Assembly: GCA_944384295.1 (NCBI GenBank)
Contig: CALWSU010000017.1
Location: 1-46,510 of the forward strand
DNA: 46,510 bases
Direction of reading: 5' to 3'
From: an uncultured Lachnospiraceae bacterium
GTDB taxonomy: Bacteria > Bacillota > Clostridia > Lachnospirales > Anaerotignaceae
In this document: positions 30,885 to 39,091 of the stretch, one piece after another
Layout of the letters: each line of letters opens with the position of its first letter
How positions within the stretch are numbered: the stretch's first letter is position 1
Program-made: the position numbers and the translations under genes
Notes under the pieces: generated by a model
Database searches by the model: none
Seen by the model: the letters and a program-made list of their open reading frames with translations, nothing else
What the model was told of the DNA's origin: nothing

Positions 30885-31661
30885 TTATTTTTCCGGTGTG
30901 AAATAATAAATATTTTGTGTTTCGGTTTGTGTACAATGTCCTGTCACATGAAACACGCTTTGCAATAAACCAGAAGAAAAGACTTCTTTTGGTGGTTGTA
31001 CAGACAAAATCGCGCCTTGCTGCATCACAGCAATCTGTGTGCTGTATGTGAGTGCGTGTGCCAAATCATGCAGCACCATCACAATGGTTTTCCCGCGTGA
31101 CTGCAAAAGCTGTACCATTTCCAAAATCTCAAATTGTTTGCCAATATCCAAATATGTGGTTGGTTCGTCTAAAAAAAGCAAAGGCGTATCCTGTGCGATT
31201 GCCATTGCCAAATATGCCTTTTGGCGTTCGCCGCCGGAGAGTGTGCGCAAATCTCTATCACGCATAGCGGCAACGCCTGCCAATTCCATGGCTTCTTCTA
31301 CCTTTTCCCAATCGCCGCGACTGGGACGGCGCATCATACCCAAATACGGAAAGCGTCCATGCAAAGCCAACTGTTCGACACGAATCCCCGGCACACTGCG
31401 GCTTTGAGGCAGTATCGCGGCAATTTTCGCCAATTCTTTTGGGGCATAGTCTGCAAGTACTTTTCCTTTGATATAGATTTTACCAGAAGTATGGGGCAAT
31501 AATCCGGCGGCTGTTTTGAGCAAAGTCGATTTGCCGCAGCCATTCGGACCTGCCAATGTCAAAATCTCGTTTTCTTTCACACATAAATCTACAGACTGCA
31601 ATATATTTTTTGTGCCATAGCCCGCGCAGACGCCTTGCAAAGAAAGGACAGCATCAGTCAT
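30885..31661 (-). CDS. FecE/BtuD-type ABC transporter ATPase
   Basis: The true start is the ATG at 31661 (MTDAVLSLQGV...), with AAGGGGG upstream; the longer frame is only an extension into the permease gene. The 258-aa ATPase has Walker A GPNGCGKSTLLKT (near residue 37), the Q loop AAILPQSR, signature LSGGERQKAYLAMAIAQ (near 135), Walker B LLFLDEPTTYLDI and the H-loop VMVLHDLAHAL. The HGRFPYLG segment is characteristic of the iron-siderophore/heme/cobalamin import family. It is the last gene of a four-gene operon and overlaps the permease end by 8 bases. Confidence 0.94.
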   Translation of the reverse strand: MTDAVLSLQGVCAGYGTKNILQSVDLCVKENEILTLAGPNGCGKSTLLKTAAGLLPHTSGKIYIKGKVLADYAPKELAKIAAILPQSRSVPGIRVEQLALHGRFPYLGMMRRPSRGDWEKVEEAMELAGVAAMRDRDLRTLSGGERQKAYLAMAIAQDTPLLFLDEPTTYLDIGKQFEILEMVQLLQSRGKTIVMVLHDLAHALTYSTQIAVMQQGAILSVQPPKEVFSSGLLQSVFHVTGHCTQTETQNIYYFTPEK

Positions 31662-32658
31662 ACATACGCCCCCTTCCGCCTTTGAGCAATAAAAACAAAA
31701 AGAACGGTCCACCCAATAACGCCAATAAAATACCAACTGGAATTTCAAACGGCGCAAATAGGAATTTGCCCAAAGCATCACAAACAAGCGCAAAAATGGC
31801 ACCCAAAAGCATGGCACAAGGCAATACCACACGATTATCCGCACCCAAAAAGCGGCGGCAGATATGCGGTACCATTAGACCAATAAAGCCCAGCAATCCG
31901 GCAAAACTGACCGCGGCACCTGCCAACAACGCAGAAATGGCAATCAATACAAAGCGCATTCTTGCCACACGCATACCCAGACCAGAAGCAATTTCTTCTC
32001 CCAATGCCAATACATTCAAATCATAACCGCATACCAAAGCCAGCACCAAACCTATGGCAATGAGTATTGCCGCAGGCTGTAACCCTGTCATTGTCACGCC
32101 GGAAAAACTGCCGACCAAAAATCCCGTCGCGCCTATGACATCATCTGGAAACAATATCATCAATACGTCCATACCAGCGGACAAAATACTGCCGATCGCT
32201 ACCCCTGCAAGCACCAATGTCATACGGGACGCGCCTGTCTTTGCTGCCAAAGCATAGATAAATAAACTGGTTGCCAATGCACCAAAAAATGCCGCAACTG
32301 GCACCAGCATCGTCGCCGCCGGAAACAAAGACGCAGCCAAAAGCGCGCAAAATCCCGCGCCGGAATTGACACCTATGATATTGGGACTTGCCAGAGAATT
32401 ATTCAAGACTGCCTGTATGATTGCACCGCTGACCGCCAACGCCGCACCCGCAGCAATTGCCGCCAAAGTACGCGGCAAACGCACATAAACAAAAATACGG
32501 TATGCTGTGCCTGTGGTATCGCTTGTACGCAGTTGTTCCAAAAGCTGTGTCATAGAAAGGCTGCTCGAACCTGTAAACAAACTCAAACAAATCGCAAGCA
32601 CAAGCAATATACACAAACACACTGCAAAATAAATTCCCTTACGACGCCATGATTTCAT
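31654..32658 (-). CDS. FecCD-family ABC transporter permease
   Basis: The ATG at 32658 (MKSWRRKGIY...) has GGAGG 6 bases upstream; the frame's earlier TTG is not needed. The 334-aa protein has about nine or ten hydrophobic helices. The family motif RLPRTLAAIAAGAALAVSGAIIQ is near residue 55, with NVLALGEEIASGLGMRV and FAGLLGFIGLMVPHICRRFLG later, as in BtuC/FhuB. It overlaps the binding-protein gene by 20 bases, so translation is coupled. It imports an iron complex, heme or a corrinoid; the exact cargo is not visible. Confidence 0.94.
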   Translation of the reverse strand: MKSWRRKGIYFAVCLCILLVLAICLSLFTGSSSLSMTQLLEQLRTSDTTGTAYRIFVYVRLPRTLAAIAAGAALAVSGAIIQAVLNNSLASPNIIGVNSGAGFCALLAASLFPAATMLVPVAAFFGALATSLFIYALAAKTGASRMTLVLAGVAIGSILSAGMDVLMILFPDDVIGATGFLVGSFSGVTMTGLQPAAILIAIGLVLALVCGYDLNVLALGEEIASGLGMRVARMRFVLIAISALLAGAAVSFAGLLGFIGLMVPHICRRFLGADNRVVLPCAMLLGAIFALVCDALGKFLFAPFEIPVGILLALLGGPFFLFLLLKGGRGRMYD

Positions 32659-33661
32659 CAATTTCCTCCGTCAAATCGGGATACAAAATCTTTGCCATAT
32701 AAGCATAGCTTTCCGCCCAACGTGCATTTGGCTTATAATGGAATAAATCTTTCGGCAATACATAACATCTATCCTGCTGTACCGCGGTCAAGCCTGCCCA
32801 TGCAGGATTTGCCATAATGCTAGTTTCCAAAGCGTCTATAGCAGCTTGTTCCTCGCCCATTGTGGTAATAAAGATATAATCGGGGTCTTCTGTAATGATT
32901 TCCTCAATGCTCAAATCTTCTAACAAGCTGTCATGGCGTGCCACGATATTATCCACGCCCAAATCTTCTATAATCACACCGGTCTGGTTGTCTGCGCCTT
33001 TTGCCTTGGCACCTGTCGAGAACGCACGAATCAACAAACCCGTCGGGTGGGACTGTGATGCTACCAATGTTTTAATCTCTTTTACTTTATCATATACCGC
33101 TTCCGCGTTTTGTTCGTACAAATCTTCCCGTCTGTTCAAATAACAAAAAGTGTACATCATTTCCACATAATCCTCTACTGTATCTACACGAAAATACGCA
33201 TAAGGAATGCCTGCCTGCTGCAATGCCGGTTCTAAATCCACCTGTGTGGCAATATCACCAGACAATATGACAAGGCTGGGAGAAAGCGCAATGATTTCTT
33301 CTAAATTGGGTTCTTTGACACTGCCTACCATTGCCACATCTTCGCCCAAATCCATATTGCGTTCTTCTATGGCGTCTTCGGTTACGCCGATCAGTGTACC
33401 GCCTGACAATTCCCATGCTTCTGCAAACGAACCATACAACGCAACCACACGTTTTGCGTTTTCTGTTGTCAATTCCTGTTTTCTGTCAAATGCATCGTTA
33501 TACGCAATATAGCCTATATCGTTTGCGTCTGCCTGTTGTGTATTTTCTGTATTTTCTGTTTGTTCGGTTTGTTCTGCTGTATTGGTGCAGGCACTCAAAC
33601 TGCCCAAAAGCAGCAGGGCGGAAAGCCCCGCTGCAAACACACGATACCAGATTTTTTTCAT
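32639..33661 (-). CDS. FecB/BtuF-type substrate-binding lipoprotein
   Basis: The 340-aa protein has an N-terminal signal with lipobox LSAC (Cys near residue 25). A Thr/Glu/Gln/Asn linker (EQTEQTENTENTQQ) follows, then a TroA-like fold: RVVALYGSFAEAWELSGG, EPNLEEIIALSPSLVIL, IPYAYFRVDTVEDYVEMMY and EIITEDPDYIFITTMGEE, ending with the AWAGLTAVQQDRCYVLP pattern common to this family. It captures the ligand for the FecCD/FecE permease encoded downstream. The start lies one base after the reductase stop, with AAAGGAGAGAG as RBS. Confidence 0.92.
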   Translation of the reverse strand: MKKIWYRVFAAGLSALLLLGSLSACTNTAEQTEQTENTENTQQADANDIGYIAYNDAFDRKQELTTENAKRVVALYGSFAEAWELSGGTLIGVTEDAIEERNMDLGEDVAMVGSVKEPNLEEIIALSPSLVILSGDIATQVDLEPALQQAGIPYAYFRVDTVEDYVEMMYTFCYLNRREDLYEQNAEAVYDKVKEIKTLVASQSHPTGLLIRAFSTGAKAKGADNQTGVIIEDLGVDNIVARHDSLLEDLSIEEIITEDPDYIFITTMGEEQAAIDALETSIMANPAWAGLTAVQQDRCYVLPKDLFHYKPNARWAESYAYMAKILYPDLTEEIDEIMAS

Positions 33662-33662
33662 G

Positions 33663-34601
33663 TTATGCTCTCTCCTTTACTGGTGCCGCTAAAATTTCAT
33701 CTTTGCGTTGCAACAAATCATCGCTAAACAATGCTGCTTCCAGTTTGTCTACGCCAATACGGTCTATGGCTGCGCCCAAACGTTCTTTTTGATATGCGTT
33801 CTCTTTGAACCAAAGCATTGTTTTTTCCAGCAAAGGGAAAATTTCTTCTGCTGTGACCATTTTGGACAAAGGTGTGCCCATACGTGTTTTTTTGCCCCAT
33901 GTGCCGCCCACAAAGATTTGATATACTACATCTTCATGTTTTGCCACTGCACCAAAAGGACATTTGCCGCTGCTGCATACGCCGCATGCGTTACATACAT
34001 CTGGGTCAATCTGCAATTTGCCATCTACCACTTTTGCGGCTTTGACAGGACAGAATTTTTCTACCATACATACTTTACAGCCTCTGCACTGTTCTTTGTC
34101 ATACTGTGGCACGCGATGTCCTTCTACGCCGAAATCGTTTAAGCTGGGTTTCATACAGCTATTGGGACAGCCGCCCACTGCGATTTTGAATTTATGCGGC
34201 AATTTTACACTGCCCCATTTGATAAAATATTCATCATGAATCTGTTGTGCCATGCCTTGTGTGTCAAAATTGCCATAGACACAAGTAGTCCCTTTACAGC
34301 CTGTCACAGGACGGATTTTCGCGCCAGTACCGCCAAACTGCAAGCCACGTTCTGCCAAAAAGGCTTTTGCTGGTTCGATATTTGCAAAAGAAATACCAGG
34401 CAGTTCTATGGTCAGACGAGAAGTCATTGCTGCTGTACCATTGCCGAATTTTTGGGCACATTCCGCAATATCCATCAATTCTTCGGCAGTAAACACACCA
34501 TTGCCCGGCAATACACGACCAGAAAATTTATCTGTACCGCGATTCCATAAAAAACCCATAGCTTTTACTTTTGTAATATCATCTTGACTCAATTTACCCA
34601 T
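33663..34601 (-). CDS. Sulfite/nitrite reductase-like siroheme protein with a 2[4Fe-4S] ferredoxin insert
   Basis: The ATG at 34601 (MGKLSQDD...) has AGAGGG 8 bases upstream. The 312-aa protein starts with a ferredoxin-like half domain (TSRLTIELPGISFANIEP). The siroheme/4Fe-4S ligand set is CKGTTC and GGCPNSC. Between and after lie two ferredoxin clusters, CRGCKVCMVEKFCPV and CNACGVCSSGKCPFG. This layout is that of AsrC-like or small dissimilatory-type reductases, which reduce sulfite or nitrite with ferredoxin electrons. No AsrA/AsrB partners are nearby. It heads the operon with the FecBCD-type importer; siroheme and Fe-S demand could explain the pairing. Confidence 0.88.
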   Translation of the reverse strand: MGKLSQDDITKVKAMGFLWNRGTDKFSGRVLPGNGVFTAEELMDIAECAQKFGNGTAAMTSRLTIELPGISFANIEPAKAFLAERGLQFGGTGAKIRPVTGCKGTTCVYGNFDTQGMAQQIHDEYFIKWGSVKLPHKFKIAVGGCPNSCMKPSLNDFGVEGHRVPQYDKEQCRGCKVCMVEKFCPVKAAKVVDGKLQIDPDVCNACGVCSSGKCPFGAVAKHEDVVYQIFVGGTWGKKTRMGTPLSKMVTAEEIFPLLEKTMLWFKENAYQKERLGAAIDRIGVDKLEAALFSDDLLQRKDEILAAPVKERA

Positions 34602-34690
34602 ACACATTACCCTCTTTCTGTCCTTTTTGGTCATTGCCTTCTATCACGATATAGTGCCATTTTGCTTGTTTTTTTTATTGTACCATTGTC

Positions 34691-34707
34691 AGTATGTTTT
34701 GTATACT
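34691..34707. promoter_or_regulatory. Palindromic operator candidate upstream of the reductase-importer operon
   Basis: AGTAT and ATACT arms flank GTTTTGT, about 90 bp before the reductase start and close to possible minus-strand promoter elements (TACAAT near 34678). The regulator is unknown. A second hairpin, GATAGG/CCTATC, lies at 34729-34746. Confidence 0.45.
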
Positions 34708-34784
34708 ATAAATAAAAAAAGAAAATGATAGGAAAAAACCTATCAATCTATTTTTTAAGGTTTTTTTTATTTCATAGACAATCA

Positions 34785-34812
34785 TTGTATTTTATACCCT
34801 TTTTGCTATAAT
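34785..34812 (+). promoter_or_regulatory. Sigma-A promoter of the SLH-domain gene
   Basis: TTGTAT (34785-34790) and TATAAT (34807-34812) are 16 bases apart, about 87 bp before the start codon. Confidence 0.6.
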
Positions 34813-34898
34813 AAAAACCAGAACTATCATTCGGGGAAAGCACTACAGCGGGCGCAAAACAGCAAAACAGCATATCGACATACAGGAGGGATTTTCAT

Positions 34899-36041
34899 AT
34901 GAAATTGCAATCTATGCCAAAAACGGTTGCGCTTTGTCTGGCATGTACGGCGATACTTGGCACAGCGCAAAGCGTTTGTGCCGCACAAATTCAAAATGTC
35001 AAAGATTTTACAGATTATGCGCAGGATTTGGGCTATGGAAAAATACAGGGAAGCTGGGCAGAAACCATCATTGATGTGACAGTATTAAACGGCGGTATTT
35101 CTGGCTATCCCGAAGGCGATTTTAGATTAAACAAAGAGATTTCTGCCGCAGAATTGCTTTCGATACTGTTTGGTGTGACAGATACCGAAATCACCAGCCA
35201 AGCCAGAAGCTGGTCAACGCGTATGATGCAGACAGGATACGACAACGGTATCTTGACGCCGGAAATGATTCGACTGCAAGATGCCACAAAACCCGTCACG
35301 CGAGAACAAATGGCATATATGCTGGTCAAGAGCGCTGAAAATTTATGCAAAGAAAATACAAATACTGCATATGATGTTTCGATACCGGATTTGGCTACCG
35401 CTGACCCACAATATCAAGATGCCATACAGCGCGCGTATAACATTGGGTTATTAGCAGGCACAGAAAGCGGTTTTGCGCCTAAGGCATACTGCACAAGAGC
35501 AGAAACCTGTGCTATTGTCAATCGTTTGATGCACTACAGCGACCGCATAGAAAATATCAAGCCTGAAGACCTGCCCAAAGAACCAGAAGAAACCAAATAC
35601 GAAGTATTGCTCGACGGCAGCAATGTGGGGCAAAGTTCCGGCATATTCTATCCTACAGAAGGACAATATTATCAAGGAAAAGAAATCACAAGAGATGAAA
35701 AAACAGGCGTATTGGGTTATGGCAACGGACAGACAGGCGGCATCTATCTGCATATACGCTATGGCGACCGTGAAATCTTAAACGGCAGCGCATTGCCCGC
35801 AGGCGACAGTTACGACAATGCCGTTGGATATTACACCACACATGGCGCATACACATACTGGACGAAAGAATGGGATATGATTGCACTACAAGTCACACAA
35901 GATTTGGCAGAAAAATACCCAGACGCACCAGCCGGCTCTATGGCGGATTTATACGGCAATCGTTTGTATGATGTCAGCCCAACAGATGAATCTGTATTTT
36001 TTGTAAAAGCAGAAGATGGTACTTGGGTATTTCGATATTAA
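34899..36041 (+). CDS. Secreted protein with S-layer homology (SLH) domains
   Basis: The 380-aa protein has a signal peptide (about residues 1-29, ending VCAA). Two or three degenerate SLH repeats span about residues 35-215: DYAQDLGYGKIQGSWAETII..LNGGISGYPEGDFRLNKEIS, GYDNGILTPE..RLQDATKPVTREQMAYML, and YNIGLLAGTESGFAPKAYCTRAETCAIVNRLM. SLH domains bind secondary wall polymer and hold proteins at the surface. The C-terminal ~150 residues form a separate beta-rich domain with no family I recognise (VLGYGNGQTGGIYLHIRYG). RBS AGGAGGG. It has its own promoter and strong terminator. Confidence 0.88.
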   Translation: MKLQSMPKTVALCLACTAILGTAQSVCAAQIQNVKDFTDYAQDLGYGKIQGSWAETIIDVTVLNGGISGYPEGDFRLNKEISAAELLSILFGVTDTEITSQARSWSTRMMQTGYDNGILTPEMIRLQDATKPVTREQMAYMLVKSAENLCKENTNTAYDVSIPDLATADPQYQDAIQRAYNIGLLAGTESGFAPKAYCTRAETCAIVNRLMHYSDRIENIKPEDLPKEPEETKYEVLLDGSNVGQSSGIFYPTEGQYYQGKEITRDEKTGVLGYGNGQTGGIYLHIRYGDREILNGSALPAGDSYDNAVGYYTTHGAYTYWTKEWDMIALQVTQDLAEKYPDAPAGSMADLYGNRLYDVSPTDESVFFVKAEDGTWVFRY

Positions 36042-36148
36042 TATTTGATATTTGATATTTCCTATTTGATTCTCATTTGAAAAAGAGCATGTCAAAAGCC
36101 GGCTGTCTTTCGCAGAAAACATACCGGGTTTCTCTATGTAAAAATGAA

Positions 36149-36187
36149 AACGCTGCAATCCTTCCCAGTGCTAAGGATTGCAGCGTT
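36149..36187. terminator. Strong intrinsic terminator between the SLH and lipoprotein genes
   Basis: AACGCTGCAATCCTT pairs perfectly with AAGGATTGCAGCGTT around a 9-base loop, followed by CTTTATTTC. It lies between convergent genes. Confidence 0.85.
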
Positions 36188-36296
36188 CTTTATTTCGTTC
36201 TTTATTTTCTTATGAAATCCCCGAAAGGGACATGTCTTTTTTAGGATTGTCTATATTTTATCACAATATAGCAGATAGTTTGTTATTTTTTTATCA

Positions 36297-36956
36297 TTAT
36301 TTCAATTCCAATGTTGCACAGATATGTTTTGCTACTTCGTCTACATTTGGTGTGCAACCATCTTGAAAATCAGTTGCCCATATTGCGATAGCATAATCTA
36401 GTCCCATGGGGAAATATGCTGTTTGCTGTGCAATGGTACCATCTTCTGCTGTACGTGGGAAGCTGAGCATATATACCCAAGTATCGCCAATCTGTTCTGT
36501 GGTATAAACACCATTTTTTGCTGCTTCCTGTGGGATATCATCTGCACTGAGCAAAAATTCATGATATTGTTCTTGGATTTCTGGGTCTGCATAATCCATA
36601 TCTTTACTTTGGTTATCCAGACTCAAAACCTGAATATTGACATTCGATGGTGTGTCGCTTGTGGTATCTTGTGAACAGAAGAATGTAAACATCATATCTG
36701 GATAAGAATATTCTTCATTTTTGACCCAACTTGCTGGGATTTCATAGCGCAATTGGTCATCTTCATATACCTGTGTTTCCCATTCTACCGCAGATTCTGT
36801 CTGTGCTGTGTCCTGTTGTGTTTCGTCTTGGGTTTCCTGTGTTTCTTGTGTTTGTTGTTGTGTTTCATCGGTTGTGGTTTCCTGTTGTGTACAGCCGCCT
36901 AATAACGCCAGACAAAGGATACCGCATACGACTGCCCATTTTCGATTGTGTTTCAT
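36297..36956 (-). CDS. Lipoprotein of unknown function (219 aa)
   Basis: The N-terminus is a lipoprotein signal with lipobox LLGGC (Cys near residue 22). A Thr/Gln/Glu-rich linker follows (about residues 24-55, with TQETQETQDETQQ). The mature domain of about 160 residues contains QLRYEIPASWVKNEE, NVNIQVLSLDN, GDTWVYMLSF and AIWATDFQD. The IPASW start and alternating strands resemble PsbP/DUF1795-like domains found in small bacterial lipoproteins, but the match is only general. RBS AAGGAGGAG. It is monocistronic. Confidence 0.8.
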   Translation of the reverse strand: MKHNRKWAVVCGILCLALLGGCTQQETTTDETQQQTQETQETQDETQQDTAQTESAVEWETQVYEDDQLRYEIPASWVKNEEYSYPDMMFTFFCSQDTTSDTPSNVNIQVLSLDNQSKDMDYADPEIQEQYHEFLLSADDIPQEAAKNGVYTTEQIGDTWVYMLSFPRTAEDGTIAQQTAYFPMGLDYAIAIWATDFQDGCTPNVDEVAKHICATLELK

Positions 36957-37064
36957 AGCATTTTCTCCTCCTTACTGTTTTACACCTACCAACCAAAAAA
37001 CATACCATTTTTATGATACATTTTTTGTAATCTTATCATAATACAAGCCATGCTAGATTACAAT

Positions 37065-37119
37065 AAAAAAAACGCATCGCCTGTGAGGTCAGTTCCTGAC
37101 CATGTGATACGTTTTTTTT
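37065..37119. terminator. Bidirectional intrinsic terminator with an inner hairpin
   Basis: AAAAAACGCATC pairs imperfectly with GATACGTTTTTT, enclosing GGTCAG/CTGACC. It lies beyond the stop of the minus-strand membrane protein gene at 37133. Confidence 0.75.
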
Positions 37120-37132
37120 GATAGATTTGATA

Positions 37133-37492
37133 TCAGCTTTGCCTTGCGCCAAAGTATCCAATGAGCTGACACAAACATATGAACAACACCAAAAACGGAA
37201 ACCATATTTGCAATTCTATCACATGATTATCATACAACAACGGCAAAATGGAATATAGGGTAAGATACAACATAACGCATTGCAGCAAAGTACCGCCGAT
37301 ACACAGATGCGCGAGTCGACACCTGCCGCACAGATACCCCAAACCGATATAGACCACAAACAGCAATATAAACAAAAATACAACAGGATAGCCATTCGGA
37401 AAAGCCGCGTCTAAATACTCTGTCAAACAAAATAAACCTGCGATATACGGCAGGGCATAAAAGAATAAATACCATATTTTCTTTTGTACCAT
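37133..37492 (-). CDS. Small polytopic membrane protein (119 aa)
   Basis: I do not recognise a family. I favour the ATG at 37492 (MVQKKIW...) because AGGAG lies 9 bases upstream of it; the ATG two codons earlier, at 37498, would have only 3-4 bases of spacing. The protein is almost entirely hydrophobic, with four predicted helices (about residues 9-24, 36-54, 60-83, 93-113) and short loops. Its Cys pair CGRC lies in a short loop after the second helix. It has its own terminator, and a folded intergenic element lies about 125 bp upstream. Confidence 0.7.
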   Translation of the reverse strand: MVQKKIWYLFFYALPYIAGLFCLTEYLDAAFPNGYPVVFLFILLFVVYIGLGYLCGRCRLAHLCIGGTLLQCVMLYLTLYSILPLLYDNHVIELQIWFPFLVLFICLCQLIGYFGARQS

Positions 37493-37618
37493 ATCCATGC
37501 ACTCCTATCCCAAATTTTTTTTGATGGTTTTTGATGATAGGTTTATTTTAGAATTGTACGCCGCTTCTCTCAAGTAAGATTCGTTTAGGAATTTCTTACA
37601 TTTTTTTTACACACAAAA

Positions 37619-37719
37619 AGAAGCGTCCAAACAGGAATCCTGTTAAGCAAGTTCCCCTTGAGAAATCAAGTAAAACAAAAAATTATGTTTTCTGAAGGAG
37701 AACCTGCATAGACGCTTCT
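37619..37719 (-). ncRNA. Branched structured element, possible small RNA or miniature mobile element
   Basis: The termini AGAAGCGTC (37619-37627) and GACGCTTCT (37711-37719) are perfect inverted repeats. Inside, GCAAGTTCCCCTT (37647-37659) faces AAGGAGAACCTGC (37695-37707). On the minus strand all 13 positions pair, two of them as G-U; on the plus strand those two become A-C mismatches, which favours a minus-strand RNA. A side hairpin ACAGG/CCTGT (37631-37643) and an apical AAAACA/TGTTTT stem complete the fold. The minus-strand end runs into TTTTT, like a terminator. It lies 38 bp beyond the stop of the gene at 37758. No protein frame fits. The strand call is an inference. Confidence 0.5.
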
Positions 37720-37757
37720 ATGTTTTTATGGTGTGTTTTGATTTGTATGTTTTTTCC

Positions 37758-39017
37758 TTATTTCTGTTCCATAATCGACAATATGGTTTTGTCCATTTGC
37801 GACATGCCTTCTTGGCTGACACGTCCCAGATGGTATGTAGTCTGTTCCGCGTTTCTGCCGACAACGCCCAAGGGGTGTGGGAATGCAGTATGCGTACAAG
37901 CAAGCATTGCGGACAAAAAGGCTGCCTGTACACCGCTATATGCTTTCAACGCACAACCTACACTGCCGCCGTCACAAATCATACCAGTTAAGTTTGCCGC
38001 CATAGCGTCTATGGCAGTCGAAACCGCCGCACTATCACCGCCCATTAAATACACAATCCCTGCCGCTGCGCCACTGCCGCCGCCTAATACACAGCCGCAT
38101 AAAGAAGAAAGACGTCCTGTGTAATGTTTGCTATAAATGGTCACTAAGCCGCTGAGTGCCACCGCGCGCAAAATATCGCCTTCTGATTTTTGACGGCTGC
38201 GCCCAAAGGAAACCACAGGCAAAGAGCATAAGATACCATGGGAGCCACTGCCGACAATGCTCATTGCTGGCAAAGGCAAACCTGCCAGACGCGCGTCCAT
38301 TGCTGCTGTGGTCAAAAGCTGTGCTTGTAAAATGGTATCGTCATACAGCATACCTGTCTGTTGAAAATGCAGTAATGTTTTGCCCAAAGACAAGCCTACG
38401 CCTTGTTTGCCTGCTTCGGCTAATGCGACATTCATATCTATCATATCTTGCAAAAACGCGATTTCTTCCAAATCAACGTTTTGCACATATTCCACAAAAT
38501 CAGAAATCTGGAATTTATCAAAATCTGTTGTTGCGCTTTCTGTCTGTGCAGAAGCAGTATCATGGAAAATTTCGGTATCGTCTTGCCAAACCTGCGCAAT
38601 ATGGCTATGTGTATCTGTAATCAGCGCGCGTCCTTTGCCCTCTGTGCCTTCTGCTTCTGCCAAAATATAAATCTCATCATGTTCCTGTGCAACAGAGCAA
38701 ATCACCGCAATGCCCATGCTTTGCACTTTTTCCACGTCTGCCTGTGTGACACCTTCCAGACAGAGCAGACCTTTTTTCCAATCGCCACAAACCGCACCCA
38801 AAAGCGCAGACAAAAGGCAGCCTGTTTCCTCTGTACCTGGAATGGCGCAGGAAAATGCATTTTTATACATACCACCATTCATTTTGACGCGTATGCTTTG
38901 CAATTTGCCTTTTGCTTCTGCGGCAGCACGTGCAGCAGCCAATGCAATCGCGCCGACTTCCGTCACCCCAAGTGCGGGACGGATTTCAGATTGTAATAAT
39001 GCTGTCAATTCTTTCAT
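37758..39017 (-). CDS. L-cysteine desulfidase/UPF0597 (CyuA/YhaM)-family protein
   Basis: Members of this family degrade L-cysteine to sulfide, ammonia and pyruvate anaerobically with an Fe-S cluster, and are related to the alpha chain of Fe-S L-serine dehydratase. The 419-aa protein has the expected length and motifs: PALGVTEVGAIALAAARA at the N-terminus, MNGGMYKNAF, PGTEETGCLLSALLGAV, a SIVGSGSHGILCSLPV segment, SSLCGCVLGGGSGAAAGI and NLTGMICDGGSVGCALK with candidate cluster cysteines. RBS AGGGAGG. It lies 74 bp downstream of the ThrE-type genes and is probably cotranscribed, which suggests an amino acid (cysteine/serine/threonine) disposal role. Confidence 0.88.
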   Translation of the reverse strand: MKELTALLQSEIRPALGVTEVGAIALAAARAAAEAKGKLQSIRVKMNGGMYKNAFSCAIPGTEETGCLLSALLGAVCGDWKKGLLCLEGVTQADVEKVQSMGIAVICSVAQEHDEIYILAEAEGTEGKGRALITDTHSHIAQVWQDDTEIFHDTASAQTESATTDFDKFQISDFVEYVQNVDLEEIAFLQDMIDMNVALAEAGKQGVGLSLGKTLLHFQQTGMLYDDTILQAQLLTTAAMDARLAGLPLPAMSIVGSGSHGILCSLPVVSFGRSRQKSEGDILRAVALSGLVTIYSKHYTGRLSSLCGCVLGGGSGAAAGIVYLMGGDSAAVSTAIDAMAANLTGMICDGGSVGCALKAYSGVQAAFLSAMLACTHTAFPHPLGVVGRNAEQTTYHLGRVSQEGMSQMDKTILSIMEQK

Positions 39018-39091
39018 GTCAATTTCCTCCCTTATTGTTGCAATCTTTTGGTATCAGCATATCATTTTTGGGAAGAAAATGCCATAAAGTT

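Noticed and set aside
30940..30956. A parS-like half palindrome (CACATGAAACA)
   Set aside because: The left arm has several mismatches and it lies in the coding sequence of the ATPase; not comparable to the three sites before parA.
30885..31844. The long form of the FecE-type ATPase
   Set aside because: The first 61 residues overlap the permease gene in another frame and look like an aromatic/basic read-through; the start at 31661 has the ribosome binding site.
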